Below are positions 5,535-8,733 of a DNA stretch of 8,733 bases, one piece after another. Within the stretch, counting starts at the first letter, position 1, and the number at the start of each line of letters is the position of its first letter. Position numbers and translations under genes: made by a program. Source of the DNA: an uncultured Clostridium sp. (GTDB taxonomy: Bacteria; Bacillota; Clostridia; Lachnospirales; Lachnospiraceae); assembly GCA_937902905.1 (NCBI GenBank), contig CALELW010000300.1:1-8733 (forward strand), given 5' to 3'. The notes under the pieces were generated by a model. It saw only the letters and a list, made by a program, of their open reading frames with translations, was not told where the DNA came from and ran no database searches.

Positions 5535-6356
5535 GCAGTTAAAATGGACACACACATTCATACGTCATTTTCAACAGACAGCGAAACGGATATGCAAAAG
5601 CAGATTTTAACTTCTTACGAAAAGGGATTAGAAGGAATCTGTATTACCGACCATATGGATTACAATTTTCCGGAATCTGCGCTGGAACATCCGGTCGACG
5701 GGATTCCGTTCTGTTTTGATTTGGATGATTATTTTAAGCGGATTCATACACTGCAAAAGACAGCTCCACTCTCTGTTTATACCGGTGTGGAGTGCGGTTT
5801 GCAGCTTCTTACTGATGTAGTGGATAAAAATAAAGCCTTATGCCAGAATAAGGAATTTGATTATATTATTGGCTCACTTCATTTGGTTGACGGAAAAGAC
5901 CCATACTACCCTTCTTTTTGGGAAAAACAAGAACCAACCGAGTGCATTTTGACGTATTTTGAAAAGATTTATGATAATATAACAACATTTCATGAAATGG
6001 ATTCTTTGGGACATCTGGATTATATCGTCCGTTATGCACCGGCAGATTACAAGTACCGGCCGGAGCAATTTAGAGAAATTATAGAAGCCATTTTGAAAGT
6101 GCTGATTCAAAAAGACCTTGCACTTGAAATTAACACTTCCGGATTTAAAGCCCCCCTTGGGTGTCAAAATCCACATGAGAAAATTATCAAATGGTACTTA
6201 GCACTTGGCGGCGAAATGGTAACGATTGGTTCAGATGCTCATTCTCCTGAATTTTTGGCGTTTCATTTTGATGAAGTGGCAGCTCTATTAAAAAAATACG
6301 GAATCCGTCAGTATACAGTGTTTCAAAAACGGACTCCGGTATTTTATGATATTTAA
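5532..6356 (+). CDS. hisJ: PHP-domain phosphatase, histidinol-phosphatase HisJ family
   Basis: PHP-fold metal-dependent phosphoesterase; the best match is the HisJ-type histidinol-phosphatase, which converts L-histidinol phosphate to L-histidinol. It has 274 residues, typical for the family. Metal ligands are visible in order: DTHIHTSFSTD (His8, His10), ITDHMDY (Asp40, His41), GVECG (Glu87), IGSLHLVDG (His117), LGHLDYIVRY (His161, Asp163), LEINTSG (Asn201 region) and IGSDAHSPE (Asp235, His237). No his gene is nearby; instead it is coupled to rqcH by a TAATG overlap. The substrate could therefore be another phosphate ester, as annotation by family alone often over-assigns histidinol phosphate. 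Its stop overlaps that of the convergent cysteine desulfurase. Confidence 0.85.
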   Translation: MAVKMDTHIHTSFSTDSETDMQKQILTSYEKGLEGICITDHMDYNFPESALEHPVDGIPFCFDLDDYFKRIHTLQKTAPLSVYTGVECGLQLLTDVVDKNKALCQNKEFDYIIGSLHLVDGKDPYYPSFWEKQEPTECILTYFEKIYDNITTFHEMDSLGHLDYIVRYAPADYKYRPEQFREIIEAILKVLIQKDLALEINTSGFKAPLGCQNPHEKIIKWYLALGGEMVTIGSDAHSPEFLAFHFDEVAALLKKYGIRQYTVFQKRTPVFYDI

Positions 6357-7543
6357 TGCCTATTATTTTCGAGAAAAACATGATATTTGGGATTTAAATT
6401 TCTGTTTTTTTCTATTATTTCTTTTAATATATCTACTGCTTTGTCAATTTCTTCCTTTGTTGTATGGGAAGAAAGGGTAAAACGGACGGTTCCTCTTGCC
6501 AAACTGCCGGTTAATCCAATTGCTTCAATTACATGGGAGGCGACGGATTGGCCCGCATTGCAGGCGGAGCCGGCAGATGCGCAAATTCCTTCCATATCTA
6601 ACAAAATAACAATCGTTTCTCCATCGACAAAAGAAAAACTTATATTGACATTATTAGGAAGACGTTTTCTTCTTGGACCGTTCAAATGACAATAGGGAAT
6701 TTCGTGCTCTATTCGGTGAATCATATAATCACGTAATTGGGACATCGCATTTGATTTTTTTAATAAAAATTCATTTGCTAATTCAGCTGCCTTCCCTATA
6801 CCGGCTATTGCAGGAACATTTTCTGTGCCGGCGCGGAGTCCTCTCTCCTGTTTTCCGCCGTGATGAAAGGAATCCAGTTTCACACCTTCCCGTATATACA
6901 AAAATCCGACACCTTTTGGACCATAAAATTTGTGAGCGCTGGCGCTTAATAAATCTACATTCATTTTTGTGATGTCAATCGGAATTTGTCCATATGCCTG
7001 AACGGCGTCAGTATGAAAAACAGCTCTGCTGTTTGCTTTTACAAGAGATGCAAGCTCAGGAATTGCCTGAATCGTACCAATCTCATTATTGGCAGTCATA
7101 ATGGATACTAAAATGGTATCTTTACGCAATTTCTGCAGCAATTTCTCCGGTTTTATAAAACCCTGTTCATCCACATCTAAATAGGTGATTTCAAATCCTC
7201 TTTTTTCCAGATAGGCACACGTATTTAATACGGCATGATGTTCTATTTTTGAAGTAATAATATGATTTCCGTTCTCTTTATATTGTTCGGCAGTGCCGAT
7301 TATTGCCCAGTTATCCGATTCGGTTCCACCCGAGGTAAAATAAATGTTTTGCGGCTCTACACAGTTAAGTGTTTTTGCAATTCGTTTTCGTGCCGTTAAT
7401 AATGCAGACTTATTAGCGACACCTAAGTCATATACACTGGATGGATTCCCATAGGAATCCTTTAAATAAGGCATCATTTCTTCTAACACTTGTTCTGAAA
7501 GAGGCGTGGTAGCGGCGTTATCCAAATAAATCGTCTGACTCAT
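6353..7543 (-). CDS. nifS: Cysteine desulfurase, NifS/IscS class
   Basis: PLP enzyme that converts L-cysteine to L-alanine and hands the persulfide sulfur to Fe-S cluster assembly or tRNA thiolation. It has 396 residues, full length. N-terminal YLDNAATTPLS (6-16) is typical. PLP contacts include TSGGTESDN (70-78), the EHHAV histidine (His103), HTDAVQ (Asp179, Gln182) and the Schiff-base lysine in SASAHKFYGPKG (Lys205). The catalytic cysteine is Cys328 in CASAGSACNAGQSVASHVI. The short ..GSAC.. loop without an SufS-type deletion or RXGHHC motif puts it in class I. AGAGGG (7552-7557) is 8 nt upstream of ATG 7543. It follows the Glu-rich membrane protein by 70 bp. No iscU/nifU, iscR or thiI lies in the window, so the sulfur acceptor is open. 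Confidence 0.95.
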   Translation of the reverse strand: MSQTIYLDNAATTPLSEQVLEEMMPYLKDSYGNPSSVYDLGVANKSALLTARKRIAKTLNCVEPQNIYFTSGGTESDNWAIIGTAEQYKENGNHIITSKIEHHAVLNTCAYLEKRGFEITYLDVDEQGFIKPEKLLQKLRKDTILVSIMTANNEIGTIQAIPELASLVKANSRAVFHTDAVQAYGQIPIDITKMNVDLLSASAHKFYGPKGVGFLYIREGVKLDSFHHGGKQERGLRAGTENVPAIAGIGKAAELANEFLLKKSNAMSQLRDYMIHRIEHEIPYCHLNGPRRKRLPNNVNISFSFVDGETIVILLDMEGICASAGSACNAGQSVASHVIEAIGLTGSLARGTVRFTLSSHTTKEEIDKAVDILKEIIEKNRNLNPKYHVFLENNRH

Positions 7544-7613
7544 ACCTCATACCCTCTCTCTTGTATCTATCACTATATCCTATGCGTTATTCGACGGATT
7601 GTGACAAATTACA

Positions 7614-8732
7614 TTAGCGAATAGTAATCTTATGATAGGAACGCTTACCGATTCCGTTTTTTCGTACAATTTCTTCACTGTGGACTTCCTGCTCCGGCTC
7701 AATATCTTCTGTCGGAACGGTAAAATCAACAGCCTCCGCTGTATCGGATACTTCCAATGTATTGAATGTTTCCGGTGCTTCCTCCATGCTTGTAGCAACC
7801 GTTTCAATAATTGGTTTAGAATCATCCTTCCACTGATTTTCTAAATCATGGATTGTTGGAACTTCATCATATTCACTGATATTCGAATACTGGTCATCCA
7901 AAGGAATACTAACCGGCTGAATATCAAAATCAAATTTTGGTTTCTGATATTTTGGCAGGGTGCTTTTGGATGGCTTAAGAGGCAGCGCTTCAGATAATTC
8001 TACCTTTTCTTCATCGCGCTCAATTACATCCGCCATATCTTCCTGGGCACTCTCATTCATCCGTTTAATCGGTTCAGCCATATCCAGACGGTTGAGTAAA
8101 TCACTTAACTGTTCCTCTTCTGTCTGTGCTGATAAGTAAGTATTTTCAACCAGTGCATCCGAAGGAGTTTCTTCTTGCTCAATTTCAAGTGTTCCCATAT
8201 CTTCCGGTTCTAAAGGAACTTCTAAAACAGATTGCGTATCCGATTCAGACTCAGGCTCTTCTTCAATTTCTATCTGTTTTTCTATAAATTCCTCCGGCAT
8301 CGTCCACTCCGGAATTTCGTCTTTGTTTTTGCCTAATGTTTTCAAGATGAGATTTTCCTTTTCTTTCTCTTCTTTGTGCGCTAACACCTCTTTTTGTTCC
8401 GGTACAGATTCTGGTTTTTCTTCGTGTTTAGGTTCTTCACTTTTTGCTGCAGTTTTCAAATTTTCTGTCTCAGCATTTTCCGGTTCAAGCATTTCTGTTT
8501 CATTTTCTTCTGTCTCCGGCAGAATTTCTTCCGGCAAAAGGACACTGCTGAATCCGTAGCCGGTTAAAATTGGCAGAAAACATGTAATACAGTAAAAAAT
8601 ATTTGTATGTTCAGAGCACAAAATATAGTAACATACAGCCGCAAAAAATGTAATCAGAACCGGTCCAATAAAAGAAAACCGATTTCGAATAGCATAATAG
8701 CCGGCTAAAGCAGCAAAGAAAAAGAAAAGCAT
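7614..8732 (-). CDS. Unrecognised membrane protein with long Glu-rich tail (5' end at or beyond right edge)
   Basis: I do not recognise this family. The visible frame is 372 residues from an ATG at 8732. With only one base before it, no ribosome binding site can be checked, and the true start may lie outside. Three hydrophobic stretches open the protein: 1-15 (FFFFAALAGYYAI, short, perhaps truncated), 21-39 (FIGPVLITFFAAVCYYILC) and 45-61. From about 67 to 250 it is dominated by Glu with Pro and Lys, low in complexity and probably disordered, with a helix-prone part near 205-248. A more ordinary aromatic block follows at 257-304 (KYQKPKFDFDIQPV, then DLENQWKDD). The last 16 residues switch to basic (RKNGIGKRSYHKITIR). 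It reads into nifS after 70 bp on the same strand with no terminator seen. Function unknown; a membrane scaffold is only a guess. Confidence 0.8.
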   Translation of the reverse strand: MLFFFFAALAGYYAIRNRFSFIGPVLITFFAAVCYYILCSEHTNIFYCITCFLPILTGYGFSSVLLPEEILPETEENETEMLEPENAETENLKTAAKSEEPKHEEKPESVPEQKEVLAHKEEKEKENLILKTLGKNKDEIPEWTMPEEFIEKQIEIEEEPESESDTQSVLEVPLEPEDMGTLEIEQEETPSDALVENTYLSAQTEEEQLSDLLNRLDMAEPIKRMNESAQEDMADVIERDEEKVELSEALPLKPSKSTLPKYQKPKFDFDIQPVSIPLDDQYSNISEYDEVPTIHDLENQWKDDSKPIIETVATSMEEAPETFNTLEVSDTAEAVDFTVPTEDIEPEQEVHSEEIVRKNGIGKRSYHKITIR

Positions 8733-8733
8733 A

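Noticed and set aside
7544..7613. Separate nifS promoter or riboswitch in the 70-bp gap
   Set aside because: A TTGTCA is present, but no -10 at proper spacing and no stable fold or known aptamer pattern could be seen.

Overview
The window looks like core chromosome of a low-GC Firmicute, most likely a clostridial relative of the Lachnospiraceae. The reasons are the A+T-rich intergenic DNA, strong AAGGAGG-type ribosome binding sites, consensus sigma-A-type promoters, a Gram-positive LexA operator pair, a RemA gene inside a yicC-gmk-rpoZ cluster, and a secreted protein that seems to carry a copper-amine-oxidase-like 'stalk' domain. The family assignment is inference; the Firmicute assignment is secure. 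No tRNA, rRNA, CRISPR array, insertion sequence or phage gene is visible, and no gene-free stretch exceeds 150 bases.

Left part, minus strand (reading right to left, 3628 to 1). A promoter at 3660-3688 (TTGACT, 17 bp, TATAAT) drives a compact operon: yicC (RNase-like), remA (small DNA-binding regulator), gmk (guanylate kinase), lepB (signal peptidase I) and rpoZ (RNA polymerase omega). It ends at a perfect 12-bp stem with a T tract (851-894). Just beyond lies an SOS promoter with two LexA boxes, then a one-TM LysM protein resembling the SOS division inhibitor YneA. After that comes a secreted protein that runs off the left edge; its Shine-Dalgarno can pair with a segment just after the yneA stop.

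Middle, plus strand (3691 to 6356). A promoter back to back with the yicC promoter drives rqcH (ribosome quality control, Ala-tailing factor). A PHP-domain phosphatase of the HisJ family follows, its start overlapping the rqcH stop as TAATG.

Right part, minus strand (8732 to 6353). An unrecognised membrane protein with a very long Glu-rich tail, cut or nearly cut by the right edge, precedes a class I cysteine desulfurase (NifS/IscS). The desulfurase converges on the phosphatase gene and their stop codons overlap at TTAA.

Together the yicC-remA-gmk-rpoZ/rqcH block is the classic information-processing neighbourhood known in Bacillus subtilis as yloA to yloH, here with lepB inserted between gmk and rpoZ. 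I do not see a clearly novel multi-gene system. The parts that stand out are the tightly built double-operator SOS promoter, the possible RNA switch downstream of it, and the acidic membrane protein beside the cysteine desulfurase.
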